Shown here: positions 16,742 through 25,852 of the stretch, piece after piece
Layout of the letters: each line of letters starts with the position of its first letter
Numbering within the stretch: position 1 is the stretch's first letter
From: Paraburkholderia ferrariae NBRC 106233
GTDB lineage: Bacteria > Pseudomonadota > Gammaproteobacteria > Burkholderiales > Burkholderiaceae
Assembly (NCBI RefSeq): GCF_000685035.1
Contig: NZ_BAYB01000032.1
Coordinates: 1 to 64,000, forward strand
DNA length: 64,000 nt
Direction of reading: 5' to 3'
Notes under the pieces: generated by a model
The model's database searches: none
What the model was told of the DNA's origin: nothing
What the model saw: the letters and a program-made list of their open reading frames with translations, nothing else
Translations under genes and position numbers: made by a program

Positions 16742-17947
16742 ATGTCGAAGCGCATTCTTGTTATCGGGGCCGGGTTTGCCGGCATGTGGAGCGCGTTGAG
16801 CGCGGCGCGTCTGCTCGACTTGCATGGCAGTACTGACGTTGAGATCACGCTGGTCGCGCCCGACCCCCACCTGCACGTTCGCCCGCGGCTCTATGAAGAA
16901 GGGCCGGCCAACTTCCGGGCGCCGCTCACGGCGATATTCGACGCGGCAGGCGTGAAATTCGTGCAAGGCACGGTCGAACGCATTCATGTGGACCGCCGCG
17001 CGGTGGACGTGCTCCGCGTAGATCAGCACGCCGTGACGCTGGACTATGACCGCCTGGTCCTCGCGGCGGGCAGCCGGCTCTTCCGCCCCGCCATTCCGGG
17101 TCTCGCGGAACACACGTTCAGCGTGGATCAGACCGACGAGGCCGTAGAGCTCGAAACGCATATCCGCAATCTCGCGCGACAGCCGGATACGCCCGCGCGC
17201 AACACGGTCGTGGTGGCGGGCGGCGGCTTCACGGGCATCGAAACGGCAGCGGAAATGCCGGCTCGCCTGCGTGCCGCGCTGGGAGAACAGGCCGACGTCA
17301 AAGTGATCGTCGTCGAACGCGGCGCGGCCATCGGCCCCGATCTGGGTGCCGGCCCGCGTCCGGTTATCGAAGAAGCGCTGCGAGAACTCGGCGTTACCTG
17401 GCAGCTCGGCTCCGGCGTGGCCTCAGTGGATGCCGGCGGCATCACAACGGCCGACGGCCAGCGCATCGAGTCGAGCACGGTGATCTGGACCGCCGGCCTG
17501 CGCGCCAGCACGCTCACCGGGCAGATCCCCGGCCAGCGCGACACGACGGGGCGCCTACGCGTCGATCGCAACCTCGCGGTGGAGGGGGTGCCGGGCGTTT
17601 ATGCCACGGGCGACGTGGCGTGCGCCGCCACCGACGACGCGGGCAACCACACCATGATGTCGTGCCAGCACGCGATGAATCTGGGACGGTCAGCAGGCCA
17701 TAACGTGGCGGCCGATCTGCTCGGCATCGAGCCGATCCCGTACAGCCAGCCGAAGTACGTCACGTGTCTGGACCTCGGCCCCTGGGGCGCGGTCTACACC
17801 GAAGGCTGGGAGCGCGAAGTGAAGCTGAAGGGTGCGGACGCGAAGAAGCTGAAGCACCAGATCAACTCCGAGTGGATCTACCCGCCCCGTGCCGATCGCG
17901 AGGCGGCGTTTGCCGCGGCCGATCCGCTGCGTATTGTGGTCGCATAA
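16742..17947 (+). CDS. NAD(P)/FAD-dependent oxidoreductase (NDH-2-like)
   Basis: A 401-residue two-dinucleotide-binding-domain flavoprotein related to type II NADH dehydrogenases, which pass electrons from NAD(P)H to quinones or other acceptors without pumping protons. The FAD motif VIGAGFAGMWSALSAARLL is at the N-terminus, the NADH motif VVAGGGFTGIETAAE lies near residue 160, and GVYATGDVA binds FAD near residue 290. The ATG at 16742 is chosen because AGGAG lies six bases upstream; a longer in-frame opening would include the promoter. It converges with an Rrf2 regulator gene whose upstream DNA shares its operator motif. A redox-responsive role is likely. Confidence 0.88.
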   Translation: MSKRILVIGAGFAGMWSALSAARLLDLHGSTDVEITLVAPDPHLHVRPRLYEEGPANFRAPLTAIFDAAGVKFVQGTVERIHVDRRAVDVLRVDQHAVTLDYDRLVLAAGSRLFRPAIPGLAEHTFSVDQTDEAVELETHIRNLARQPDTPARNTVVVAGGGFTGIETAAEMPARLRAALGEQADVKVIVVERGAAIGPDLGAGPRPVIEEALRELGVTWQLGSGVASVDAGGITTADGQRIESSTVIWTAGLRASTLTGQIPGQRDTTGRLRVDRNLAVEGVPGVYATGDVACAATDDAGNHTMMSCQHAMNLGRSAGHNVAADLLGIEPIPYSQPKYVTCLDLGPWGAVYTEGWEREVKLKGADAKKLKHQINSEWIYPPRADREAAFAAADPLRIVVA

Positions 17948-18070
17948 GGGTGGTCGCTTAAGGATGGTCGCGCAGGAGTCCAGGATTTCGAAGCGCGCGG
18001 CGCGGGAACGCACAAGCGTTTCCGCACTTCGTTGCGCCGTCAACATCCGGGAGCGGAGATCGATTCAGCT

Positions 18071-18598
18071 TCAGGCCTGCCGGTCGCTACGGCGATTGGC
18101 AGCGCGGTCGGCAAACCAGTTGACCACGTGATGGCCATAACTGGCCGGCGCCTTCGAATACGCGCGGGCGACGAGATCGGCCAGCGAGTGCTTTTCGAGT
18201 TCCTCGCGCATGGCGCGTTCGGCAACCTGCATGACGGCATGAATCGAACACGTGCCGCGCGTGGCCCACGCCGGAGGTTCCTGCTCGAACAACGCACATT
18301 GGCTGCGCACTTCGCGGCAGTCGAAGAGCGGCTTTTCGCCGTCGATGGCTACGACTACGGCCCGCACCGTGATTTGTGCCGCCGGCCGCGCGAGTGTGAA
18401 GCCGCCGCGAATGCCTTCGGTGGACTGGACGATGCCGGCCTTGGCGAGCCGCGTGAAGAGTTTCGCGGCATAGTCCACCGGCACGCCCTGCATTTCGGCC
18501 AGATCGCGCACGCTTGCCTCGCGCACGCCCGCCGACGTGCCGGCCAGATAAAGCAGGCAATGCAAACCGTATTCGACGCCTGTACTGATAAACGACAT
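18071..18598 (-). CDS. Rrf2-family transcriptional regulator
   Basis: A 175-residue Rrf2 regulator. The N-terminal winged helix begins MSFISTGVEYGLHCLLYLAG, followed by DLAEMQGVPVDYAAKLFTRL and the wing region GIVQSTEGIRGGFTLARP. Three cysteines (DCREVRSQC, then GTCSIHAV) sit where other Rrf2 proteins ligate an Fe-S cluster or sense thiol state. The ATG at 18598 gives the conserved start; an extension upstream would run through its own promoter. The convergent oxidoreductase gene carries the same ATCSGAGTTATG motif at its promoter, so Rrf2 probably controls both itself and that gene. Confidence 0.9.
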   Translation of the reverse strand: MSFISTGVEYGLHCLLYLAGTSAGVREASVRDLAEMQGVPVDYAAKLFTRLAKAGIVQSTEGIRGGFTLARPAAQITVRAVVVAIDGEKPLFDCREVRSQCALFEQEPPAWATRGTCSIHAVMQVAERAMREELEKHSLADLVARAYSKAPASYGHHVVNWFADRAANRRSDRQA

Positions 18599-18616
18599 GA
18601 TATTACGACGACCAAG

Positions 18617-18631
18617 ATTATCGGAGTTATG
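18617..18631 (-). promoter_or_regulatory. Rrf2 gene -10 box and operator-like motif
   Basis: On the minus strand GATAAT (18622-18617) is a fair -10 box just before the Rrf2 start. The 12-mer ATCGGAGTTATG (18620-18631, plus-strand reading) overlaps it and matches 11 of 12 positions of the motif over the oxidoreductase promoter. TACGAC also precedes the motif in both places. Confidence 0.5.
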
Positions 18632-18980
18632 AGGGTAGCTTAAACCGGCCGTAAAGTCACGAACTGCATTCGCTGGAATGCGACCCTCGCGATTACGCAA
18701 ACCGGGTTGAAGTAAACTGTGCTGTGGGCGGGACACACCGGCGGGTGTCGTCGTGACCGCCTTTACCGCTTGAATGCAGGTCCAGAAAATACACCTCGAA
18801 TATTGGCCTCGTTATTTCAAACTCCTGATCATTTTTCATTGCTCTACTCACTGAGTTCTCCCGGGTTATTTGCTGCATCGCGGTATATCGGAATTACAAA
18901 TGTCAGGGAATTTACCGAGTTTTCCTGAGATGACAGCCGTGCGACTCTATATCCCAATGCCATTTCCAATGGAGACAGGC
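18632..18980. other. AT-richer intergenic region with no recognised gene
   Basis: About 350 bp between the Rrf2 promoter and the small membrane-protein gene. It is AT-richer than its flanks, especially 18780-18960. Open frames within it are short and show no family motif. It may hold the promoter of the small downstream gene, but no convincing box pair was seen. Confidence 0.4.
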
Positions 18981-19247
18981 ATGCACGCTGAAACGCTGAA
19001 GTATGCAAGGGTCGCCGCATTTCTGAATCGGTCGGCGCTGTGTCTGCTGCTGTTGCCAGCTGCCTGCCTTTTCTGGGCACTCCACGCCTACCCTCCACAA
19101 GATGCCTGCTGGCTGTGCCTCTCGCTGGCCACCTGGCTCTGGCCTTTTGCAGGAGTCCTTTATCTGGTCTCCGCGGGCCTTCATGCCGGCAAACGCAGTC
19201 CACGGATCGAAAAGCACACCGGATGGCGCAAGGCCCACGGGCATTGA
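18981..19247 (+). CDS. Putative small membrane protein
   Basis: An 88-residue frame from the ATG at 18981, with GGAG six bases upstream. Two hydrophobic stretches are visible: SALCLLLLPAACLFWAL near residues 18-34 and a second, WLCLSLATWLWPFAGVLYLV, near 43-62. A basic C-terminal tail (KRSPRIEKHTGWRKAHGH) follows, so the tail should stay in the cytoplasm. No family was recognised. It is isolated between regulatory and decayed genes. It could be a real small inner-membrane protein or a chance hydrophobic frame. Confidence 0.45.
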   Translation: MHAETLKYARVAAFLNRSALCLLLLPAACLFWALHAYPPQDACWLCLSLATWLWPFAGVLYLVSAGLHAGKRSPRIEKHTGWRKAHGH

Positions 19248-19291
19248 GCCACTGGCCCTTCAGGCCGGCAGTCCGCTATTGCTAGACGAAT

Positions 19292-19319
19292 AAGAGCCTT
19301 CTGGAAACGGGAGGCTCTT
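19292..19319. other. 8-bp inverted repeat after the small membrane-protein frame
   Basis: Arms AAGAGCCT (19292-19299) and AGGCTCTT (19312-19319) flank a 12-base loop. There is no T-tract, so termination is only a weak possibility. The following DNA to about 19490 holds nothing recognised. Confidence 0.35.
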
Positions 19320-19491
19320 GAGTCGGGGCACGTTTATCCTCAGTGGATAAGGGCTAGCGCTCGCGCGAGCGTAGCCGCTGCGCGCACAGGCTCACGATCC
19401 GTGATCGCCGCTTCGAACAGATGCCGCTCGAAGCAATCGATTGTGCCCGACGCGTGAGCTACGGTAGCGCGCCCACTGCTGCTTCAGGCGG

Positions 19492-19749
19492 TCAGTGCGC
19501 CGCCCCGCGGCCGAAAAGCGCAAAGTGCCGCTTCATGGCCCCGGTCTGTCCCTCGTCGCCCAGCAACCCGAACTCGGTGGGTATGCGCGTATAGAAGACA
19601 TGAACCTGCTCCTGCTCGACCGCCTGGAGCATGCGGCTCGCCTCGTCTTTGCTCACGGCCAGGGCAACCTGAACGGGCTGGTCCGCGAGCCTCAGCACGT
19701 GCGCCGCGTGATGGGCGCCCGCGTGCCCCGTGTCCCGTGCCTTCCGCAC
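19492..19749 (-). other. Unidentified coding fragment next to the MutS-like remnant
   Basis: An open frame of up to 85 codons contains the protein-like stretch DQPVQVALAVSKDEASRMLQ and VFYTRIPTEFGLLGDEG. It reads like an alpha/beta domain but matches no family I can name, and the start is unsupported. It may be the 3' end of a separate lost gene. Confidence 0.3.
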
Positions 19750-19751
19750 AG

Positions 19752-20590
19752 TTGATGACGGTGGCGCCGTGTATGTCTAGTCCGCCGTCGAGAGCACCTC
19801 GTCCTTCGCCCCGCCGGGGGCGCCTTCTCCCCCTTCCTTGCCGAATATCTGCCGGTACAAATCCTGCCCGAAGCTGGTCTGCAGCGGCCCGGCTTCGATC
19901 AGCCGGAACGTGCGTGCGCCATCCTCTCGTCACGGCGCACGCAGAAAGTGAAGCTGGCCGAAGGTGCGTGCAAAGGTCGTTTTCCCGCCGTTGTTCGGGC
20001 CGGATACTACGAAAATGCGTTCGGAACCGGTGATGCGAAAATCGTTCAGGACTACCGGACGTCTGTCCACGCAACGCTTGTGAGCCAGCGCGATATCGAA
20101 CGTGCCGTCACAGCGCACCGATTTGCTCGTTGCCGAGACTTGCGGATAGCAGAACGACAAACCCGCGTCGCAGCATGACTGAATGTAGGCGCGATAGGCC
20201 ACATAGAACAGGATTTCACGGTCGAACGCCGCGACCGTCGCATCGAGATAGCCAGCGTGATTCGCCTGGAAGCTGGAAAGCAACGCAAAAGGCTCGGGAT
20301 CGAGTTCGGCCGCACAATCCAGAATCCGTGCTTCCACGTGATTCATCTCCGGCCACTCCTTCAACTCGACATGGTGATCCTTCACCTCGCCTTGCTTGAA
20401 GCGGTCGAAGATCTCCACAACATAGGCGCTATAGTCGCTTTCGCCGTCGTAGTTGAACACGGTAACCGTCCTACCGTCGATGTGAACGCAATAACACATC
20501 GTATCGAGCGCGGCCCTGGCTTCGTCGGAGTCGCGCCTGAGCGTGCTGAATGCGTCGCTCTCCAGGTAGCCGGCCAGCCACTCGCCGCTC
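19752..20590 (-). pseudogene. Decayed MutS-like ATPase gene
   Basis: After an in-frame TAG, the minus strand reads SGEWLAGYLESDAF (about 20588) and continues to a Walker A loop VVSGPNNGGKTTFARTFGQL before a stop at 19930. In another frame the family C-terminal segment RTFRLIEAGPLQTSFGQDLY reappears about 19905-19830 and runs to a stop near 19782. The N-terminus and the Walker B to HTH region between these pieces are missing. MutS-family ATPases bind and process DNA mismatches or recombination structures. This copy is truncated, deleted and frame-shifted and cannot make an active ATPase. A further fragment of unknown origin lies at 19492-19749. Confidence 0.65.
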
Positions 20591-20704
20591 TACTCCCGTG
20601 ACAACAGCCCTACAAGTCGGGGCCGATACCTTACAATGCGCCGAGGTTCGCGCTCCCACGCCGCCCATCGCCGCCCATCGCCGCCCCACGCGAGGAACCC
20701 GCCC

Positions 20705-21658
20705 ATGAAACTGCACCAACTGCGCGTGCTGCTCGCGCTCGCGCAGCACGGCAGCATGCACGAGGCTTCACGCAGCCTGCACATCTCGCAGCCCGCGCTC
20801 TCCAAGGCCATGGCGGAACTGGAACGCGAACTGGGCGTCACGCTGATGTCGCGTTCGGTGCGCGGCGTGAGCCTCACCGACTATGGCCGGGCGCTCGCCA
20901 AACGGGCGAACGTGGTCGAGCACGAGTTGCGCCACGCGCTCGAAGACATCGAAGCGCTGCGCGGCCGCGCCGAGGCCCAGCTCAATATCGGCTTTACCGC
21001 CGTGGCGTCCGCCGGGCCGCTGCCCGAATCGATCGCCGCCTTCCGCATGCGCTTTCCCGGCGTCGCCCTATGCGCCTACGAACTGCGGCCCCAGCAGGTG
21101 CTGGAGGGCCTGCGCGAAGGCCACCTCGACCTCGCGCTCATCTCCACGAATAGCGGCCCCGGCACGAACGCGTTCCAGTGGGAGCCGCTGTTCTCGGTCG
21201 GCATGGTGCTCGCGGCACGCCCCGGCCATCCGCTTGGCCGCGTCACACGCCTGCGCTCGCTGCTCGACGCCGACTGGCTCACGCTCGATCCGCTCGACGA
21301 CCCCGGCAGCCCGCTCGCGAGCCTCATGCGGCTGCACCGGCTCGACATGCCCCAGCGTATCGTGCAAAGCGCCTCGAACCTCCTCGGTCTGCAACTGGCC
21401 ACCTGCACCGACCTCATCAGCATGTGGTCCGACTTCGTGTTCTATGGGTCCGGCGGCCCCCTCGTGCTCAACCGGGAGCGACTTCAGCCCATTCCCATCC
21501 GCGACGAGTTGCCCGACTTCAACGTCTACATGGTGTACCGCTCGACCGACCTGATGACCCAGGTCTGCACCGAGTTCAGCAAGGAAGTGCGCCACCGGTC
21601 CCGTACCATGGTCTCGCCGCGCGCGGCCTCGCCGGCGGCACGAAACCGCAAAGCCTAG
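20705..21658 (+). CDS. LysR-family transcriptional regulator
   Basis: A 317-residue LysR protein. The HTH lies in residues 1-60 (MKLHQLRVLLALAQHGSMHE, then HISQPALSKAMAELERELG), with the effector domain following. The ATG at 20705 has GAGGAA seven bases upstream and gives the canonical start. The effector domain contains GFTAVASAGPLPESIAAFRM and HLDLALISTN, normal for the family. It stands alone, 132 bp before dbpA on the same strand, with the decayed MutS-like gene divergent. No target is evident. Confidence 0.92.
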   Translation: MKLHQLRVLLALAQHGSMHEASRSLHISQPALSKAMAELERELGVTLMSRSVRGVSLTDYGRALAKRANVVEHELRHALEDIEALRGRAEAQLNIGFTAVASAGPLPESIAAFRMRFPGVALCAYELRPQQVLEGLREGHLDLALISTNSGPGTNAFQWEPLFSVGMVLAARPGHPLGRVTRLRSLLDADWLTLDPLDDPGSPLASLMRLHRLDMPQRIVQSASNLLGLQLATCTDLISMWSDFVFYGSGGPLVLNRERLQPIPIRDELPDFNVYMVYRSTDLMTQVCTEFSKEVRHRSRTMVSPRAASPAARNRKA

Positions 21659-21790
21659 CGCCCGTTCGCTGTTAAAATCGCGGCACGCGCGACGAACCTT
21701 CGTGCCCCGATCCACCCCTCCGCATCGACGCAATGCCGCCCGCCGGCCGCGTTGCATCCGGTCCGATGTCGCGTTCTTCGCGAGACCCGT

Positions 21791-23188
21791 ATGACGAACA
21801 CACCCACCGCCACGCCGTTCAGCGCACTGTCTCTCGCGCCCGCCATGCTCGCCAACCTCGAGCGCCTCGGCTACGTCGAGATGACGCCCATCCAGGCCGC
21901 GAGCCTGCCCATCGCGCTTGCGGGCCACGATCTCATCGCACAGTCGAAGACCGGCAGCGGCAAGACGGCGGCCTTCTCGCTCGCGCTGCTCTCGCGGCTC
22001 GACGTGCGCCGGCCGGACGTGCAGGCCATGATCCTGTGCCCCACGCGCGAACTGGCCGACCAGGTCGCCACGGAAATCCGCCGCCTCGCGCGCGCGGAGG
22101 AAAACGTGAAAGTGCTAACGCTGTGCGGCGGCACGCCCATGAAGCCGCAAACCGCGAGCCTCGAACACGGCGCGCATATCGTCGTGGGCACGCCGGGGCG
22201 CATCATGGATCACCTGGAGCGCGGCAGCCTCACGCTCGATTCGCTCAATACGCTGGTGCTCGACGAAGCCGACCGCATGCTCGACATGGGCTTCTTCGAC
22301 GACATCGCCAAAGTGGCGCGCCAGTGCCCCAAGGAACGCCAGACGCTGCTCTTCTCCGCGACCTACCCCGAAGGCATTGCGAAGCTGAGCCAGCAGTTCC
22401 TGCGCCAGCCGAAGGAAGTGAAGTTCGAGGAACAGCACGACAACAGCAAGATCCGCCAGCGTTTCTACGAAGTGACCGAAAACGAGCGCCTGCATGCGGT
22501 GGGCCTGCTGCTCAATCACTATCGCCCGGTAAGCACGCTCGCGTTCTGCAACACGAAGCAGCAGTGCCGCGATCTGCTCGACGTGCTGCGCGCGCAGGGC
22601 TTTCACGCGCTCGCACTGCACGGCGAGCTCGACCAGCGCGAGCGCGATCAGGTGCTGATCCAGTTCGCCAACCGCAGTTGCTCCGTGCTCGTGGCCACCG
22701 ACGTGGCCGCGCGCGGCCTCGACATTGCACAGCTCGAAGCGGTAATCAACGTGGACGTCACGCCCGACCCTGAGACCTATGTGCACCGCATCGGCCGCAC
22801 GGGCCGCGCCGATCAGGACGGCTGGGCGCTGAGCCTCGCGAGCATGGACGAGATGGGCCGCGTGGGCGGCATCGAGCAGGCGCTCAAGCGCGAGGTGGAA
22901 TGGCACCCGCTCGCCGAACTGAAGCCTGCCAGCAACGAACCGCTGCTGCCGCCCATGGAAACGCTGCAGATTCTGGGCGGCCGCAAGGAGAAGATCCGCC
23001 CCGGCGACGTGCTGGGCGCGCTCACGGGCGAAGCGGGCTTCAGCGGCGAGCAGATCGGCAAGATCAACGTGACGGACTTCTCGACCTACGTGGCCGTGGA
23101 GCGCAGCATCGCGCGCAATGCGCTGCGCAAGCTCAATAGCGGCAAGATCAAGGGCAAGAAGGTCAAGGCGCGGGCAATGGAGGAGTGA
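21791..23188 (+). CDS. dbpA: ATP-dependent RNA helicase DbpA
   Basis: A 465-residue DEAD-box helicase acting in 50S ribosome assembly, where the C-terminal domain binds 23S rRNA hairpin 92. Motifs in order are the Q motif MTPIQAASLP, Walker A SKTGSGKTAAF, PTRELADQ, the DEAD box LDEADRML, SAT, DVAARGLD and HRIGRTGR. The C-terminal RNA-binding domain (ILGGRKEKIRPGDVLGALTG, then GKINVTDFSTYVAVE) distinguishes DbpA from other DEAD-box paralogues. The ATG at 21791 gives the expected start. It is monocistronic and convergent with nothing on this side. Confidence 0.95.
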   Translation: MTNTPTATPFSALSLAPAMLANLERLGYVEMTPIQAASLPIALAGHDLIAQSKTGSGKTAAFSLALLSRLDVRRPDVQAMILCPTRELADQVATEIRRLARAEENVKVLTLCGGTPMKPQTASLEHGAHIVVGTPGRIMDHLERGSLTLDSLNTLVLDEADRMLDMGFFDDIAKVARQCPKERQTLLFSATYPEGIAKLSQQFLRQPKEVKFEEQHDNSKIRQRFYEVTENERLHAVGLLLNHYRPVSTLAFCNTKQQCRDLLDVLRAQGFHALALHGELDQRERDQVLIQFANRSCSVLVATDVAARGLDIAQLEAVINVDVTPDPETYVHRIGRTGRADQDGWALSLASMDEMGRVGGIEQALKREVEWHPLAELKPASNEPLLPPMETLQILGGRKEKIRPGDVLGALTGEAGFSGEQIGKINVTDFSTYVAVERSIARNALRKLNSGKIKGKKVKARAMEE

Positions 23189-23344
23189 GTTTGCGCCTTG
23201 CATAAGTCGTGGGTGCCGCCGCGCTCGCGCAAAATCACCTTGCGCGAGACGCCGGCTCGCCATAGTCTGTGTACAACGGAGTTCGACCTCGACGTCAACC
23301 CGCGCGGCCCCACCCCACAGCCGCCCTACACAGGAGACTTGCAA

Positions 23345-23656
23345 ATGCCATGCTCACGCCGGCGTTTTATCGCCATTGCTGCGGCGCTTGCTTCCACCCC
23401 GGTTTTCATCGAAGAAGCGCGAGCCGATGCCCCCATGGTGTCGGAAAGCGACCCCACCGCCCAGGCACTCGGCTACAAGGCCAATGCATCGCAAGTGGAC
23501 AAGGCGAAGTACGCCAAATACCAGGCCGGGCAGTCCTGCTCGACCTGCCAGTTGTGGCAGGGCAAGGCCGGTGCGGCCAGCGGGCCGTGTCCGATGTTTG
23601 GCGGCAAGCAGGTGAACAGCGGCGGCTGGTGCAGCGCGTACGTGAAGAAGGCCTGA
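23345..23656 (+). CDS. High-potential iron-sulfur protein (HiPIP), Tat-exported
   Basis: A 103-residue periplasmic electron carrier. The N-terminus carries a twin-arginine signal (SRRRFIAIAAALAS) with cleavage expected after ARADA. The mature part has the four [4Fe-4S] cysteines of HiPIP: SCSTCQLW, then GPCPMF, and GGWCSAYV. AGGAGA precedes the ATG at 23345. HiPIPs pass electrons between quinol-oxidising complexes and oxidases or dehydrogenases in the periplasm. It is a single-gene unit ending at a strong hairpin. Confidence 0.93.
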   Translation: MPCSRRRFIAIAAALASTPVFIEEARADAPMVSESDPTAQALGYKANASQVDKAKYAKYQAGQSCSTCQLWQGKAGAASGPCPMFGGKQVNSGGWCSAYVKKA

Positions 23657-23723
23657 CGCGCTCGTTCCGTAGCATTCAGTCGCAGTGCTTATTAAATCGT
23701 TTTGATTCGCATTCCGATGCAAT

Positions 23724-23750
23724 ATCGGGCCGGCAGGGTGCCGGCCCGAT
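23724..23750. terminator. Bidirectional terminator hairpin between HiPIP and the MetE-fusion gene
   Basis: Perfect 11-bp arms ATCGGGCCGGC (23724-23734) and GCCGGCCCGAT (23740-23750) enclose the loop AGGGT. It is placed between two converging genes, and a short T-containing stretch follows on the plus strand. The stem is strong; the tail is weak. Confidence 0.65.
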
Positions 23751-23767
23751 CCCCCTTTACGGCTTGC

Positions 23768-25297
23768 CTACACGCGGTGCCGTTCGCGCAGCACGCGTGA
23801 GGCCTCGGCCAGCGTGCGCAGCTTCGCCTCGGCAATCTGGCCGCTGTTCACGGGCGCGTCCGCGAAAGTCGCGAAACCGCAGTCGGGATTGAACAGCACG
23901 CGTTCCTTGCCGAACAACTGGATAGCCTGCTCGCCCTTCTTCACGACCTCGTCCAGCGGCTCCACGTGCGCGTGCTTCTGGTTGCAGAGTCCCACGCCTA
24001 TGCGCATCCGCTCGGGCAAGGTGCCGAGCACCTCCATCTCGCCCGCGCGCGGCGTGCAGAGTTCGAGAAACAGCGTGCCGACGTTCAACGCACCCAGCGT
24101 GCCCACGAGCGGACGGTAGTCGCCGGTCAGCGCCTTGCTCTCGTCGGCGGTCCAGTTGCCGCGGCACATGTGCAGCGCCACGCGTTCTTGCGGAAAGCCC
24201 GCCACGACAGCGTTGATGAGGTCGCGCGCGAATGCCAGTTCCGTCTGCGGATCGCTTTTCGCCGAGAGCGCCCCGCACATGAAGCTGCGCTGGCTGGAGC
24301 TTCCCGAGAAAGCCACTTCGGAAAGCACCGGCTCGTCGAACTGCACGAGCGCCGCGCCATCCGCAAGCAGTGCGGCCAACTCCTCGCGCAACACCCGCAC
24401 GACGTCCGCCGCCAGCGTTTCACGGTCCGCGTATGCGCGGTCGGAAATGCACTCCATCCACATGGTGCGCGTGAGCAGATATGGGCCCGGCAGCGCGATC
24501 TTCACGGGCCGGTCCGTGAGCGTGCGCACGAAGGCCAGTTCCCGCCCCGCCAGCGGCCGGCTGCGCCCCAGCGGCCCGAACACCGCCGGATGGCGCACCT
24601 CGCCCGCGGGCACATCGAGCGCGCGCAACTCCTTTTCGAAGGCTTCGGGGTCGTCCACGTACGGCAGCAGGTCGGTGAGCGGAATCAACTGGCAATTGTC
24701 GAGCAGGCCGCCCACGAAACTCGCGTAGCTGTCGCGGCGCTGCTCGCCGTCCGTCACCACGTCCACGCCCGCGCGCAACTGCGCGGCAACGGCAAGTTGC
24801 ACGGCGTCGTCGGCACTGGCCGCGAAGCTTGCCTCGTCGAGCCGCCCTTCCATGCGATCGTGCAGCGCCTGCAGCATCCAGCGCGGCCGGGGCCAACTGC
24901 CTACGCCCATCACCGAAAGCGGGCGGATGGGCGCGGCAGGCGCGGGGGCCGGCAGCGTGGCCGCGATCGTAACGGGAACGATGCGGATCGCGGCGGCGGG
25001 GCGAACGGTCTCCCGCACCGGCTCGGCAGGCCGCTCGGCGAACTTGCCCTTGCAGACGAGAAAGCTGAACTGGCGCCCGGCCTTCGTGTACGAAAGCAGT
25101 TCGTTGCCGGTCATGCGGCACCAGGCGGGCAAGTCTGATTCGACGGAAATCTCGGTGGAGAGGATTTCGAGCAACTGCCCGCGGTCGAGCGGATCGATAT
25201 GCTTGCGGATCAGCAGCAGCAGGCCGTTGCCGCAGTCGAGGTCGCCGCCGTCGAAGCTGACGTCGGGCGAATGGGCGTGATGTGCGGAGGGCAGCAT
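23768..25297 (-). CDS. TusA-like domain fused to a MetE-core (cobalamin-independent methionine synthase II-like) protein
   Basis: A 509-residue fusion. Residues 10-85 form a TusA/SirA-like sulfur-carrier domain with cysteines at 22, 60 and 82; the usual Cys-Pro active site reads DCGNG. A Pro/Ala-rich linker (about 90-125) leads to a MetE C-terminal-type TIM barrel. The zinc site appears complete: H376 and C378 (LHMCRG), E412 (FLELC) and C473 (FNPDCGF). Such cores transfer methyl or alkyl groups to a zinc thiolate. The ATG at 25297 is chosen because it lies just before the domain. It is last in an operon after free TusA-like and DsrE-like genes, so a persulfide or thiol substrate handed to the barrel is a reasonable inference. 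Confidence 0.85.
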   Translation of the reverse strand: MLPSAHHAHSPDVSFDGGDLDCGNGLLLLIRKHIDPLDRGQLLEILSTEISVESDLPAWCRMTGNELLSYTKAGRQFSFLVCKGKFAERPAEPVRETVRPAAAIRIVPVTIAATLPAPAPAAPIRPLSVMGVGSWPRPRWMLQALHDRMEGRLDEASFAASADDAVQLAVAAQLRAGVDVVTDGEQRRDSYASFVGGLLDNCQLIPLTDLLPYVDDPEAFEKELRALDVPAGEVRHPAVFGPLGRSRPLAGRELAFVRTLTDRPVKIALPGPYLLTRTMWMECISDRAYADRETLAADVVRVLREELAALLADGAALVQFDEPVLSEVAFSGSSSQRSFMCGALSAKSDPQTELAFARDLINAVVAGFPQERVALHMCRGNWTADESKALTGDYRPLVGTLGALNVGTLFLELCTPRAGEMEVLGTLPERMRIGVGLCNQKHAHVEPLDEVVKKGEQAIQLFGKERVLFNPDCGFATFADAPVNSGQIAEAKLRTLAEASRVLRERHRV

Positions 25298-25424
25298 GGC
25301 ATTACCGTGGGCTTGGGCAACGAGAACCGGCGTGCGTGCGCCGGCCTGCACGGCAGGCCGGCAGCGGTAGCGCAGGGCCGCACCGGGCGCAACTACGCCG
25401 CACGCAGCCCCGCCGGACGCGACT

Positions 25425-25787
25425 TCAGTAGCTGAGGCTCGGGCAGGCTTCGCCCATGAACTCCACCAGCATCGCGCCACCCACAATACGCGCGCCGGGA
25501 ATCAGGTTGTTTTCGTCGAGACCGCGCTTCTTGAAGCACGGCGAGCACACGTAGATCTGGCCGCCGGCCTCGACGAAGCTCGCGATGAGCTCCTTGAGCG
25601 GCGCAAAGCCCGCCTCGTGGATATCGTTCGCGTAGCCGGCCTGCGAGAGGCGCGTGCCTTCGATGTTGAGGAACACCACAACCTCTTTCTCGCTGGCCAC
25701 GGCGGCATTGGCCACGACGAAGGCCACCGTCGCACGGTCGGTATCGTCCTTTGCCCGAGTCAAACTGACCACGAATTTTCCTGCCAC
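25425..25787 (-). CDS. DsrE-family sulfur-relay protein
   Basis: A 120-residue DsrE/TusD-fold protein. The start is GTG at 25787 with AGGAG six bases upstream. The sequence runs FVVSLTRAKDDTDRATVAF with the typical strand VVVFLNIEGTRL. Cysteines in the CSPCFKKRGL loop (81 and 84) and at 115 (GEACPS) are candidate persulfide carriers. DsrE-family proteins accept sulfane sulfur from TusA-type donors. It lies between a TusA-like gene (65 bp upstream) and the TusA::MetE fusion (127 bp downstream), which supports a dedicated relay. Confidence 0.88.
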   Translation of the reverse strand: MAGKFVVSLTRAKDDTDRATVAFVVANAAVASEKEVVVFLNIEGTRLSQAGYANDIHEAGFAPLKELIASFVEAGGQIYVCSPCFKKRGLDENNLIPGARIVGGAMLVEFMGEACPSLSY

Positions 25788-25852
25788 GATGCTCTCCTGA
25801 CGCTGTGATGAGTGAAGAAAACGCAAGCCGCGTGCAGCCGGCGCAGGCCGTG

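Noticed and set aside
19358..19460. A small minus-strand frame ending near 19358 (FERHLFEAAITDREPVRAAA)
   Set aside because: It has a protein-like look but no start, no family identification and lies among remnants, so it was not called.
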